From Betaproteobacteria bacterium (GTDB lineage: Bacteria > Pseudomonadota > Gammaproteobacteria > Burkholderiales > Burkholderiaceae_C): a stretch of DNA of 19,238 nt. Every line of letters starts with the position of its first letter. The first letter of the stretch is position 1. A model generated the notes under the pieces. The model worked only from the letters and a program-made list of their open reading frames with translations, was not told where the DNA came from and did no database searches. Positions 1 to 7,109 of this stretch are shown in pieces. Both the position numbers and the translations under genes were made by a program. The DNA lies in the NCBI GenBank assembly GCA_025354965.1, contig JANXLW010000368.1, positions 1-19,238 of the forward strand. The letters run 5' to 3'.

Positions 1-960
1 CAGCCCGCGCGGGTAGCCCACTTTGTCCATCACCGTGTCGCACACGTCCACACAGGCGCCGCAGCCAATGCATTCGTATTGCAGGCCTTTGCGGATGTCG
101 ATGCCGGTCGGGCAGACCTGCACGCACAGGCTGCAGTCAACGCAGGCGCCCAGCTTGAGTTTAAGGGGGTCGGCCTTGCGGCTTCTGGCGCCGCGCGGCT
201 CACCGCGCTCAGTGTCGTAAGTCACGATCAAGGTGTCTTTGTCAAACATGGCGCTTTGGAAGCGCGCATACGGGCACATGTGTTTGCAGACCTGCTCGCG
301 CATGAAGCCGGCGTTGCCATAAGTTGCAAAGCCGTAGAAGAAGATCCAGAAGATCTCCCAGGGGCCCAGGGCGAACTGCACAAACTCAAGGCTGAGTTCT
401 TTGATGGGCGTGAAGTAGCCGACAAAGGTGAAGCCGGTCCATAGGGCTAGCGCCAGCCACAGGAAGTGTTTGGCCGCTTTGCGTGCGGCTTTCTGCCTCG
501 ACCAGGGCTGGGCGTCACGGCGCATGTGGGCCGAGCGGTTGCCTTCGACCTTTCTTTCTATCCACAGGAAGATTTCGGTGTACACCGTCTGCGGACAGGC
601 AAAGCCGCACCACAGGCGTCCGGCGACCGCGGTGAAGAGAAACAGCGACAGTGCGCTGATGACCATCAAGCCGGTGAGGTAGATGAAGTCCTGCGGGTAC
701 AAGACCAAGCCAAAGATATAGAAGCGCCGCGCTCCCAGATCAAAAAGGATCGCCTGGCGCTGGCCCCACTGCAGCCAGGGCAGGCCGTAAAAGATAATCT
801 GGGTCAACCACACCATGCCCCAGCGCCAGTTGGAGAACAAGCCCGAGACGCCGCGCGGGTAGATCTTCTGGTGCGAGGCGTACAGGGATATCAGCTCCTC
901 GGGCGCCTCTTGCGCAACGATCGGGATGACTTTTCTGGGCTCGGGTCGCGGACTGTTCAA
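1..960 (-). CDS. ccoG: Cytochrome c oxidase accessory protein CcoG (FixG/RdxA), partial
   Basis: Membrane-bound iron-sulfur protein of the CcoG family, implicated in copper delivery/reduction during assembly of cbb3-type cytochrome oxidase. The visible 320 residues are the N-terminal two thirds of a protein usually near 470 aa; the rest lies beyond the left edge. Seen: membrane segments around residues 48-64, 92-113, 166-184 and 200-213; the conserved stretch LWCGFACPQTVYTE (116-129) with C118 and C122; C225 and C229 in VCKHMCPYARF; and a ferredoxin region with C273, C276, C279, C283, C297, C300, C303 and C307. The start is TTG at 960: a TAA lies two codons upstream in frame, and an AAGGATAAGG ribosome site precedes it. 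It follows the DUF3149 gene by 39 bp and probably shares its FNR-type promoter. No ccoNOP genes are visible here. Confidence 0.95.
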   Translation of the reverse strand, partial: MNSPRPEPRKVIPIVAQEAPEELISLYASHQKIYPRGVSGLFSNWRWGMVWLTQIIFYGLPWLQWGQRQAILFDLGARRFYIFGLVLYPQDFIYLTGLMVISALSLFLFTAVAGRLWCGFACPQTVYTEIFLWIERKVEGNRSAHMRRDAQPWSRQKAARKAAKHFLWLALALWTGFTFVGYFTPIKELSLEFVQFALGPWEIFWIFFYGFATYGNAGFMREQVCKHMCPYARFQSAMFDKDTLIVTYDTERGEPRGARSRKADPLKLKLGACVDCSLCVQVCPTGIDIRKGLQYECIGCGACVDVCDTVMDKVGYPRGL

Positions 961-999
961 ACCTTATCCTTTACTTTTCAGGGGGCGTTAATCTAAAAG

Positions 1000-1143
1000 T
1001 CACAGGCCGGCGTTGTTGGCGTCCTCAGCCATTTTTCTTTTGAAAAAGGCCCAAAACCAGACCCCCATGCCCAACATGAAAGATATTCCGGCAACGCTCA
1101 TCAGACCGTAATCAGTAGTGAACAAATCAGTAAGCATTTTCAT
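1000..1143 (-). CDS. DUF3149-type 47-aa membrane microprotein
   Basis: A small gene read directly from the sequence: ATG at 1143, TGA at 1000-1002, preceded by a good GAGGAAAG ribosome site 6 bases upstream. An internal ATG at 1137 is a possible alternative start. The product begins MKMLTDLFTTDYGLMSVAGI, has one hydrophobic helix (about residues 14-34) and ends in a basic then acidic tail (FFKRKMAEDANNAGL). Length, the LF(T/S)TDxGL opening and the KRKMAEDA tail match my recollection of DUF3149, a family of unknown function in Betaproteobacteria. It is the first gene after an FNR-type promoter and immediately precedes ccoG, which suggests a role linked to cbb3 oxidase or microaerobic life. That role is inference. 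It could instead be a CcoQ/CcoS-like small subunit, but it lacks their usual sequence. Confidence 0.8.
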   Translation of the reverse strand: MKMLTDLFTTDYGLMSVAGISFMLGMGVWFWAFFKRKMAEDANNAGL

Positions 1144-1191
1144 GTGACTTTCCTCGGAGAGTTGAAATTGGGGTAACCGCTATACAAGCTG

Positions 1192-1240
1192 TAAGCGATA
1201 CAATACCCCCACGGGTATAAATTGTTCTGATGTGCATCAA
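1192..1240 (-). promoter_or_regulatory. FNR/ANR-type class II promoter for the DUF3149-ccoG unit
   Basis: On the minus strand, TTGAT-GCAC-ATCAG (plus: CTGATGTGCATCAA, 1227-1240) matches the FNR consensus TTGAT-N4-ATCAA at 9 of 10 positions. A -10-like TATTGT lies at 1205-1200, 21 bases downstream of the box. A start site near 1192 would put the box centre at about -41.5, the classic class II activating position. The start codon at 1143 follows after a leader of about 50 bases. No good -35 element is present, as expected for an activator-dependent promoter. Confidence 0.75.
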
Positions 1241-1302
1241 CTTATTTCGATACAAATTTGCTAATTAAAGTAAAGTTTGACGAACTACAGGGCGAACGCT
1301 TG

Positions 1303-1764
1303 TCAACCCCCAAACCCGTCCGGCATCTGCAATGCCACCACTTCGCCGCGCGCGGTCACCACGCCATCGGCCAGAACAGTACTTTCAACCACCACCTTGC
1401 GACCCTTGATTTCCTTCACATGGCCCCGAATTTCCAGCGCCCCCGTGATCGGAGTGGGTTTGAGAAAGTCCACATGCAATGAACCGGTGACAAAACGAAA
1501 TGGTGGCAGCGTGTCCATTTCGCGACCATCGGCGCGGTACATCGCAGCGGCGGCAGTTCCGGTGCTGTGACAATCAATCAGTGACGCAATCAGACCGCCA
1601 TAAGCAAAGCCAGGAATCGCCGTGTGGTAAGGCTCCGGGGTAAACCAGGTAACTGTTTCCTCACCGTCCCAAAAAGTCTTGATTTGGTGCCCGTGTGAGT
1701 TTTGTGAGCCACAGCCGTAGCAGTGCGAAACGTTTTCGGGGTAGTAGTCTTGAAAGGCTTTCAT
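1303..1764 (-). CDS. PaaI-family hotdog-fold thioesterase
   Basis: A 153-aa protein of the PaaI-like acyl-CoA thioesterase type, expected to be cytosolic and to hydrolyse an acyl-CoA or similar thioester; the substrate is unknown. Seen: a C15-x2-C18 pair near the N-terminus (HCYGCGSQNSHG), the hotdog helix region GFAYGGLIASLIDCHSTG with D64 in the usual catalytic position, then beta strands (SLHVDFLKPTPI, LEIRGHVKEIKGRKVVVEST). The family's usual HGG before the helix is AYGG here. Length is normal. The start at 1764 has a GGAG ribosome site (GGAGAATCC before ATG). It lies 73 bp downstream of the TauE/SafE gene on the same strand, so it is probably the last gene of the rhodanese-exporter unit. 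A thioesterase beside sulfur genes could act on a thioester or persulfide-type by-product, but that is speculation. Confidence 0.88.
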   Translation of the reverse strand: MKAFQDYYPENVSHCYGCGSQNSHGHQIKTFWDGEETVTWFTPEPYHTAIPGFAYGGLIASLIDCHSTGTAAAAMYRADGREMDTLPPFRFVTGSLHVDFLKPTPITGALEIRGHVKEIKGRKVVVESTVLADGVVTARGEVVALQMPDGFGG

Positions 1765-1837
1765 GGATTCTCCGGGTTATGTTCATTGGGTCGGCTTTCA
1801 GGATCGGGGACGAGGTGTCCGCCGCCAGTGCATGGCC

Positions 1838-2644
1838 TTAGTTCACCACCCAGCCCAAAGCTCTTGCCAGCATCAGAATGGCAATCAGCAAGCTGAACCA
1901 TGCAAACGTCCGCTGCAGACTTTTTGCATTAAGTTTGTTGGCCATTTGTTGGCCGACCAGCAAAGCCACCACGGCACCCGAAGCGAAGGGAAGTGCCACA
2001 TCCCAGCGCACAGGCCCGCGCATAGCCGCCGCCGCAACCCCGCTCAACGACACCAGCGCAATGACGGCCAGCGAGGTGACTTGAATACTGCGTATCTCCA
2101 AATCGGTGTAGCGCGTCAGCGCCGGAATGATGACAAAGCCACCACCTACGCCCAACAAGCCACTGAGCAATCCGGCGATCAAGCCGGTGCCCGCCAACGC
2201 CCGGGCACAGGGAAGCGTCCAGGTCAAGCGGTGATCCGTCTTGTTAACCCGGCATAGTACCGCCGTCGGTAATGGGACTGAAAGAACCGGTTGCTTGAGC
2301 ATGCGCCAGGCAGTGTATGCGAGCACCAAGGCAAAAGCTCCCAGCAACGGCCGGTTAGGCAATCGCTGTGCCATGACTACCCCAAGCGGAGCCATCAGCA
2401 TGCCAGCAGCCCCAATCAAGGCGGCGGCGCGGTAACGAACGATACGCTGGGTTAGCCCCACCGCCGCCCCCAACACGGCGGCCAAACCGACCGCCACCAA
2501 ACCCACTGGCGCCGCTTGCTGCACCGGTAAGTGCAGACCGAACACAAGCAGCGGTATCGCCAGTACACCGCCACCCGCGCCAGTGAGGGCCATCACCAGT
2601 CCGATGGCGGTACCCAGTGTCACCGCAAGTGTCGTGGAGTCCAT
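1838..2644 (-). CDS. TauE/SafE-family sulfite/sulfonate exporter-like membrane protein
   Basis: A 268-aa polytopic inner-membrane protein of the TauE/SafE (former DUF81) family, whose members are linked to export of sulfite, sulfoacetate or other organosulfur anions. Seen: two inverted-repeat halves, each with the typical glycine motif (GAGGGVLAIPLLVF near residue 23 and GVGGGFVIIPAL near 165), and about eight hydrophobic segments. Length matches the family. The middle loop (about residues 120-150) holds C130 and C146 and is polar. The start is ATG 2644; the ribosome site (GAGAG) is weak. It lies 56 bp after the rhodanese gene, a pairing consistent with removal of sulfite formed by sulfur-transfer reactions. 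In some bacteria such rhodanese/persulfide dioxygenase-exporter sets are controlled by BigR-type ArsR regulators, and one is encoded at 16219-16554. Confidence 0.88.
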   Translation of the reverse strand: MDSTTLAVTLGTAIGLVMALTGAGGGVLAIPLLVFGLHLPVQQAAPVGLVAVGLAAVLGAAVGLTQRIVRYRAAALIGAAGMLMAPLGVVMAQRLPNRPLLGAFALVLAYTAWRMLKQPVLSVPLPTAVLCRVNKTDHRLTWTLPCARALAGTGLIAGLLSGLLGVGGGFVIIPALTRYTDLEIRSIQVTSLAVIALVSLSGVAAAAMRGPVRWDVALPFASGAVVALLVGQQMANKLNAKSLQRTFAWFSLLIAILMLARALGWVVN

Positions 2645-2700
2645 GGCGAGACTCTCAGAAGGCGCTACCGTGCATATTGTTCGCCTTGTAAAAACAGACG

Positions 2701-3081
2701 CTATTCAAAGGTTGGCAAGCTGGGCTTCACAACCGGTTTACCGGCCGCGCACCAGGCATCAAACCCGCCACTGATCGACTTGACATGCAAATAGCCCATG
2801 TCGTGCAAGGCACACGCAGCCAGTGCAGCGCGGCCGCTGGTCTTGCAATACAGCACGATTTTCAGGTCGCGTGAACTGAGTTCAGGGTCACTGCTGAGCT
2901 TGAATTCCAACATCCCGCGTGAGGCGTGAATGGCACCAGGCAAGTGACCGCCAGCATACTCGTCGGCTTCGCGCACATCTAGCAAAACATCGGCCTCGCG
3001 AATGGCCTGATCAACATCCTCCAAGCCAACATGCTGGACGCGGGCTTTGGCTGCGGTAACTAAATCGTGTGCTGTTTTCAT
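2701..3081 (-). CDS. Single-domain rhodanese sulfurtransferase
   Basis: A 126-aa cytosolic rhodanese-fold protein; no signal peptide is apparent. Active rhodaneses carry a sulfane sulfur on a catalytic cysteine as a persulfide. Seen: the CH2A-like signature LLDVREADEYAGGHLPGAIHA (about residues 33-53), the active loop CKTSGR with C79 as catalytic residue (79-84), and the C-terminal signature SGGFDAW (104-110). The loop is the six-residue sulfur-type form. The start is ATG 3081 with a weak GAGA ribosome site. It is the first gene of a unit with the TauE/SafE exporter and the thioesterase, and divergent from the mlaC-like gene. Activity is predicted to be thiosulfate or persulfide sulfurtransfer; the donor and acceptor are not evident from sequence. 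Confidence 0.93.
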   Translation of the reverse strand: MKTAHDLVTAAKARVQHVGLEDVDQAIREADVLLDVREADEYAGGHLPGAIHASRGMLEFKLSSDPELSSRDLKIVLYCKTSGRAALAACALHDMGYLHVKSISGGFDAWCAAGKPVVKPSLPTFE

Positions 3082-3179
3082 GGCAATGTCTCAAACGGAT
3101 AACTAGTGACAGATATCGAATCGTATGCTACGCCAAGCTTTAATTGTTCGGCCCAGAACCATACGAAATCTCAATTTGG

Positions 3180-3209
3180 TTTGTATTAATCATTATATAA
3201 GCATACAAT
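3180..3209. promoter_or_regulatory. Near-symmetric bidirectional promoter between rhodanese and mlaC-like genes
   Basis: The intergenic core contains the inverted repeat TTGTAT (3181-3186) and ATACAA (3203-3208). Rightward it reads TTGTAT, 17 bases, TACAAT (3204-3209). Leftward it reads TTGTAT (3208-3203), 17 bases, TACAAA (3185-3180). Both have the ideal sigma-70 spacing, so each arm serves as -35 for one direction and -10 for the other. A second leftward -10, TATAAT, is at 3197-3192. The remaining intergenic DNA (3082-3299) also has a wider inverted repeat, TCGTATG (3121-3127) and CATACGA (3160-3166), in the rhodanese leader. Confidence 0.5.
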
Positions 3210-3299
3210 TATTTAATGGGTTGGCCGAAGACTTTCGTGACAACTCAAACTTAAATCTGAGATGCGAAAAGTGTTACTGCCAATGAAGGAGGTTGAACC

Positions 3300-3938
3300 A
3301 TGAATGCACGTCTATTGATTCGTCTGGTCACTGTTCTTGCCGTGACTCTGTCAGGTCTGTTGGCTCTGCCGGTGTGCGCGCAGGATGAGGCCGCAGATGT
3401 CTTGATCAAACGTCTCTCCACCGAGGTACTTGACAGCATAAAGGCTGATCCATCGCTCCGGGGCGGCGATGTGTCCCGGATCATTGCGCTGGTGGATACC
3501 AAGGTCATGCCAAACGTGAATTTCAGGCGCATGACCGCTTCGGCAGTGGGACCAGCGTGGCGGCAGATCAGCCCCGAACAACAAAGTCGTTTGCAGGAGG
3601 AGTTCAAGACTCTGCTGGTTCGAACCTATGCCGGCGCCTTGGCTCAGGTCGATGACCTGAGCCTTACAGTGAAACCGCTGCGAGCGTCCCCGCAAGACAA
3701 GGAAGTGGTGGTTCGTACCGAAGTCAAAGGCAGGGGTGAGCCAGTTGCACTCGACTACAGACTGGAAAAGACGCCTGGAGACGGGGCTGGCTGGAAAATT
3801 TACAACCTGAATGTCATGGGGGTGTGGTTGGTGGAAACCTATCGCAGTCAATTCGCTCAGGAAATCAATGTCAAAGGCATTGACGGTTTGATTGCCGCCC
3901 TGACAAATCGCAACAACGCCAACGCGAAGAAGGGATGA
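3300..3938 (+). CDS. MlaC/Ttg2D-type periplasmic phospholipid-binding protein
   Basis: A 212-aa secreted protein of the MlaC (toluene-tolerance Ttg2D) family, which carries phospholipids between the outer membrane and the inner-membrane MlaFEDB ABC complex. Seen: an N-terminal signal peptide (about residues 1-27, ending CAQ), then typical features such as VMPNVNFRRMTASAVGPAWR and FKTLLVRTYAGAL, and the C-terminal WKIYNLNVMGVWLVETYRSQF block that closes the lipid cavity. Length is normal. The start has a strong AAGGAGG site 7 bases upstream. It stands alone: no mlaFEDB or vacJ neighbours are seen. It is divergent from a rhodanese gene and convergent with the ABC ATPase gene, ending 10 bp from its stop codon. 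It could therefore be a specialised paralogue rather than the housekeeping mlaC. Confidence 0.88.
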   Translation: MNARLLIRLVTVLAVTLSGLLALPVCAQDEAADVLIKRLSTEVLDSIKADPSLRGGDVSRIIALVDTKVMPNVNFRRMTASAVGPAWRQISPEQQSRLQEEFKTLLVRTYAGALAQVDDLSLTVKPLRASPQDKEVVVRTEVKGRGEPVALDYRLEKTPGDGAGWKIYNLNVMGVWLVETYRSQFAQEINVKGIDGLIAALTNRNNANAKKG

Positions 3939-3948
3939 ACTTGCTGAT

Positions 3949-4698
3949 TCACTCCAGTGGCCGTCCTTGTCCCGCCTCCTCAATCGTCCGCCCCTCGCGG
4001 ATGTGGTAAATCCTTTTGAAGGTCGGAATGATCTTCTCGTCATGCGTCACCACGATGATGGCAGCTTGTGACTGCCGGGCCATGCGATGCAGGATCCGCA
4101 TGACGCCCAATGCGCGCTCGCTGTCCAGCGGCGCAGTGGGCTCGTCAGCCAGGATCACTGGGGGACGATTGGCCAAGGCTCTGGCGATGGACACACGTTG
4201 CTGTTCGCCACCAGATAGCTGAGAAGGATCGGCCTGTGCGCGGTGCGCGACGTCCAACTCCGTCAACAACTCCAAAGCCCGCGCCCTTGCGCTTGCATTC
4301 GACATGCCAGCCAACATGGGCAGCAGCGCCACGTTGTCAGTGACATCCAGAAACGGAATCAGGTAAGGTGCCTGAAATACGAAACCAATGTTGTCGCGGC
4401 GCAAAGACCGCAGGTCCTTGGTGGTCCACGCGCCTTCGTAGATCGCCCGGCCTCCCAGCACCATGCGCCCCGCAGTGGGCTCGATGATCGCACCCAAGCA
4501 TTTTAGCAGCGTGCTCTTGCCCGAGCCCGAGGGGCCGACAAGACCCACCACTTCACCAGGGCCTACCACCATATCTACGCTTTTTAAGGCTTCGACGGCG
4601 GTGTCGCCGTGTCCGTAAACCTTGCGCAGGCCTTCGATGACGATGCCGCCTTGCTTGACAGGCTCCGAAGACGAAACAAAGGAAGCATTCATCTCCAT
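3949..4698 (-). CDS. ABC transporter ATP-binding protein (LolD/MacB/DevA type)
   Basis: A 249-aa cytosolic ATPase that should pair with the FtsX-type permease encoded immediately upstream. Seen: Walker A GPSGSGKST (55-63), Q-loop glutamine in FVFQAPYLIPFL (Q109), signature LSGGEQQR (161-168), Walker B VILADEPTAPLDSE with the catalytic Glu at 186, and the switch histidine in VVTHD (H219). The D-loop region reads TAPLDS where most relatives have TANLDS, a minor oddity. The same frame is open much further upstream, to 5139, but only as a shadow of the permease gene. The start chosen is ATG 4698, with an AGGAGG site 7 bases upstream, 2 bp after the permease stop; ATG 4692 is an alternative. It is the last gene of a leftward unit and convergent with the mlaC-like gene. 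Confidence 0.93.
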   Translation of the reverse strand: MEMNASFVSSSEPVKQGGIVIEGLRKVYGHGDTAVEALKSVDMVVGPGEVVGLVGPSGSGKSTLLKCLGAIIEPTAGRMVLGGRAIYEGAWTTKDLRSLRRDNIGFVFQAPYLIPFLDVTDNVALLPMLAGMSNASARARALELLTELDVAHRAQADPSQLSGGEQQRVSIARALANRPPVILADEPTAPLDSERALGVMRILHRMARQSQAAIIVVTHDEKIIPTFKRIYHIREGRTIEEAGQGRPLE

Positions 4699-4700
4699 CT

Positions 4701-5894
4701 TCAGCCTCCTATCGCTTCGGCTGGATCGACCTTGATGGCGATGCGAATCGCCAAGGTGCTCGCCAACGCGCAGATCAGCATGGTGACGGCGAACCCGGTC
4801 AACGCATCTCCCGACTCCAACAGCACGTACTTCGGGAAGATCGGTGCCCACAGCGTGGCCACCACCTTGCCCACCAGAAAGCCAATCAATCCCAGCCCCA
4901 AAGCCTGCTGCAAGATCATTGAAGCGATGGTTGCATTGCTTGTGCCGATGAGTTTGAGCACGGCAATTTCGCGAATCTTGCCCATGGTCATGGTGTAGAT
5001 GATGAACGCCACAATGGCCGCGCTGACGATGGCCAGGATGACCAGAAACATCCCGATCTGCTTGGCCGAAGTTGCGATCAGCTTGGCCACCAGAATGTCT
5101 TCCATGCCCGCACGGTCGTAGGCTTGCAGATGTTTCCACCGGCGAATCGGTTCCGCCACCTGCTCAGGTGAGAAGCCTTCTTGAACCTGCACCAACACGG
5201 CGTTCACGCTGTGGCTGCTGGTTTGGGTCGCAATCGCCGCATCGAGAAGGCCCGGCACGCCGGGGCGGTTGAATGCCGGGTTCGCCGAGGTGCGTGCCCG
5301 GTCGTTGACGATGGCATCGTTGTCTTTGAGGAACTGGGCTTCTTGCGCATCCTTCAAGGGGATGAATACCATCGGGTCGCCGCCCGAGGACACCATACGC
5401 TGCGTCAAACCCACCACGTCGTAATCGTGGCGACGGATGTGAATGCGGTCACCCAAGCCAAACCCGGTCTTCACATCCACCACGGCCTCGTAGTGGCTAC
5501 GGGTCAGGTGACGGCCGGCAACAAGATGGCCAGGATTCCCTGGCTGTCCCGGTTCAATACCGACAACCATGGCCCTCGCTTCGTCCGCGCCACGCTGAAC
5601 CTGCATGTTGAGATAGGTCACATTGGCTGCGCGCGCCACCCCCGGCATGCCCTGGATACCATGCACCACGTCATCCTTAAGGCTGGACGACTCGGCGTAA
5701 GGCCCTTGGGTGTCCTTTTGCACCACCCACAAATCAGCGCCGCTATTGGTGAGCAGCGCTTGCGCATCGTCCACCATGCCACGGTACACCCCGGCCATGG
5801 ACAAGGTGACGCCGATGAGCAAACCAAGACCCATGCCGGTCAGAACGAACTTGGGCCACGCATGCAGGATGTCGCGTCCTGCCAGGCTGATCAT
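4701..5894 (-). CDS. FtsX/MacB-type ABC transporter permease (DevC-like)
   Basis: A 397-aa inner-membrane permease with the MacB/FtsX layout: one N-terminal membrane helix (about residues 15-36), a large periplasmic domain (about 37-270), then three C-terminal helices (around 280-303, 320-350 and 360-385) ending in the conserved VDPAEAIGG tail. Such permeases do not usually form a channel; they transmit ATPase strokes to the periplasm (mechanotransmission) to drive lipoprotein, peptide or lipid export with an adaptor. Its ATG at 5894 overlaps the TGA of the upstream adaptor gene by 4 bp (ATGA), implying translational coupling, and its stop is 2 bp before the ATPase start. The cargo is not evident from sequence. 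Confidence 0.92.
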   Translation of the reverse strand: MISLAGRDILHAWPKFVLTGMGLGLLIGVTLSMAGVYRGMVDDAQALLTNSGADLWVVQKDTQGPYAESSSLKDDVVHGIQGMPGVARAANVTYLNMQVQRGADEARAMVVGIEPGQPGNPGHLVAGRHLTRSHYEAVVDVKTGFGLGDRIHIRRHDYDVVGLTQRMVSSGGDPMVFIPLKDAQEAQFLKDNDAIVNDRARTSANPAFNRPGVPGLLDAAIATQTSSHSVNAVLVQVQEGFSPEQVAEPIRRWKHLQAYDRAGMEDILVAKLIATSAKQIGMFLVILAIVSAAIVAFIIYTMTMGKIREIAVLKLIGTSNATIASMILQQALGLGLIGFLVGKVVATLWAPIFPKYVLLESGDALTGFAVTMLICALASTLAIRIAIKVDPAEAIGG

Positions 5895-7096
5895 TGCGCA
5901 GTTCCGACGGCAACGGTCTTGACCAGCGAATCAACCACCTGAACACGGCTGTCGCTGCTTAGCGCTTTCTGGCTGTAAACCACTACCTCGTCGCCCGCCT
6001 TGACACCTTCCAAAATCTGAACTTGACCGTCGAGGCTTGTCGATCCAATCCGCACCGCGGCGAAAGTGGGCTTGCCGGATTCCATGCGCCAGACCCCTGC
6101 CGCCGCGCCTTGGCGTTGAATGCTGGCGCTGGGGACCAATGGGGTTTTGGAAATGGATGGAAGCTGGATCGTCGCCTCGGCCATCTCGCCAACGGAAATG
6201 CCGACAGGAAATTTATCGAAAGACAACTGGGCGATGCGCTCTTCGGTCACGCTGTCGCTAAGCAATTCAACCCGCGCCACGCTGCCGGAGAATGCTACCT
6301 GCGGCTGCGAGCGCAAGACGATACGTGCTTTCAACCCCTGCGCCAATCCGGAGGAGCGCCCTTGGTCGACGCGCAGTTTGATCCACAGGCTTGCCGGATC
6401 AATCAAGCGCAGCACCGACTGCCCCGCCACAACAGTGGAACCCGCCTCTGCGTCGCGCGCGCTCACAACACCATCGGCGGGCGCGATCAAGCGGACGTTG
6501 GCGCGTTGCTGCAACAAGGCCGCGCGATCGGCCTTGGCGCGGTTCAGATCCTGACCGGCACCGATCGCGTTGGCGCGCGCCGACTCCAATGCTGCATCGG
6601 CTGATGCCTTTTCCTGCGTTCTTGTTTCCAAAGCGCTGGAGCTGATGAAGTTCTGATTCGCTAGTTCCTGATTGCGGCGCATGGTGGACAGGGCCAATTC
6701 GCGTCGTGCATTCGCATCGGTCTGCTGGGCGAGGGCTGCCAAGTGCGCACTTTTGGCTCGCTCAATAGAGGCATCCAGGGATGCAAGCCTCTGATCAATG
6801 TCCACCGGGTCCATCTCGGCCAGAAGTTGGCCCGCCTTCACCACGTCACCAACATCTACTTTCACGCTCAGCACACGCCCGGCGACCGTTGGTCCAATAA
6901 TCCAGCTGCGCCTGGCTTCGACCGTGCCGATACCAAACAGCGCGGGCTCGAAGCTGCCTTCCTTGACCTGGGCGAGCACCACTTTGATGGGAGCCAGCGG
7001 GCCTGAGTGCAGGACGACAAAGGCCATGCCACCCATCACCAGTAGCGCCATCGCTACCAGCATTGCTTTGCGCTTGAGTTGCCGAGATGGGTTCAT
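5891..7096 (-). CDS. HlyD/MacA-type periplasmic adaptor protein
   Basis: A 401-aa membrane-fusion/adaptor protein of the RND/MacA type, connecting the FtsX-type permease to the outer membrane or to a periplasmic cargo. Seen: an N-terminal membrane anchor (about residues 12-30), a biotinyl/lipoyl-like segment (GRVLSVKVDVGDVVKAGQLL), a long alpha-hairpin coiled coil rich in Ala/Arg/Gln (about 90-190), the second lipoyl half (LIAPADGVVSARDAEAGS) and beta-barrel plus membrane-proximal domains (WIKLRVDQGR onward). The frame is open up to 7252, but that extension overlaps the upstream gene; ATG 7096 (MNPSRQLKRK) directly precedes the anchor and is preferred, although its ribosome site is weak. It is 13 bp from the upstream gene and 4 bp overlapped with the permease gene, so it is clearly operonic. 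Confidence 0.92.
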   Translation of the reverse strand: MNPSRQLKRKAMLVAMALLVMGGMAFVVLHSGPLAPIKVVLAQVKEGSFEPALFGIGTVEARRSWIIGPTVAGRVLSVKVDVGDVVKAGQLLAEMDPVDIDQRLASLDASIERAKSAHLAALAQQTDANARRELALSTMRRNQELANQNFISSSALETRTQEKASADAALESARANAIGAGQDLNRAKADRAALLQQRANVRLIAPADGVVSARDAEAGSTVVAGQSVLRLIDPASLWIKLRVDQGRSSGLAQGLKARIVLRSQPQVAFSGSVARVELLSDSVTEERIAQLSFDKFPVGISVGEMAEATIQLPSISKTPLVPSASIQRQGAAAGVWRMESGKPTFAAVRIGSTSLDGQVQILEGVKAGDEVVVYSQKALSSDSRVQVVDSLVKTVAVGTAQ

Positions 7097-7109
7097 GAGA
7101 TTGCCCGCT

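Noticed and set aside
1264..1302. Weak stem followed by T-rich sequence after the thioesterase gene
   Set aside because: The stem is imperfect with a wobble and a mismatch and has no continuous U-run, so there is not enough for a terminator.
3351..4043. 230-codon minus-strand open frame
   Set aside because: It is antisense to the mlaC-like gene, which has a signal peptide and a strong ribosome site; the shadow has neither.
4699..5139. Extended N-terminus for the ABC ATPase
   Set aside because: The extra 147 codons are an out-of-frame reading of the permease gene; ATG 4698 with AGGAGG gives a normal-length ATPase.
5181..5942. 253-codon open frame on the plus strand
   Set aside because: It is antisense to the FtsX-type permease gene, and its histidine/arginine-rich translation resembles no protein family.
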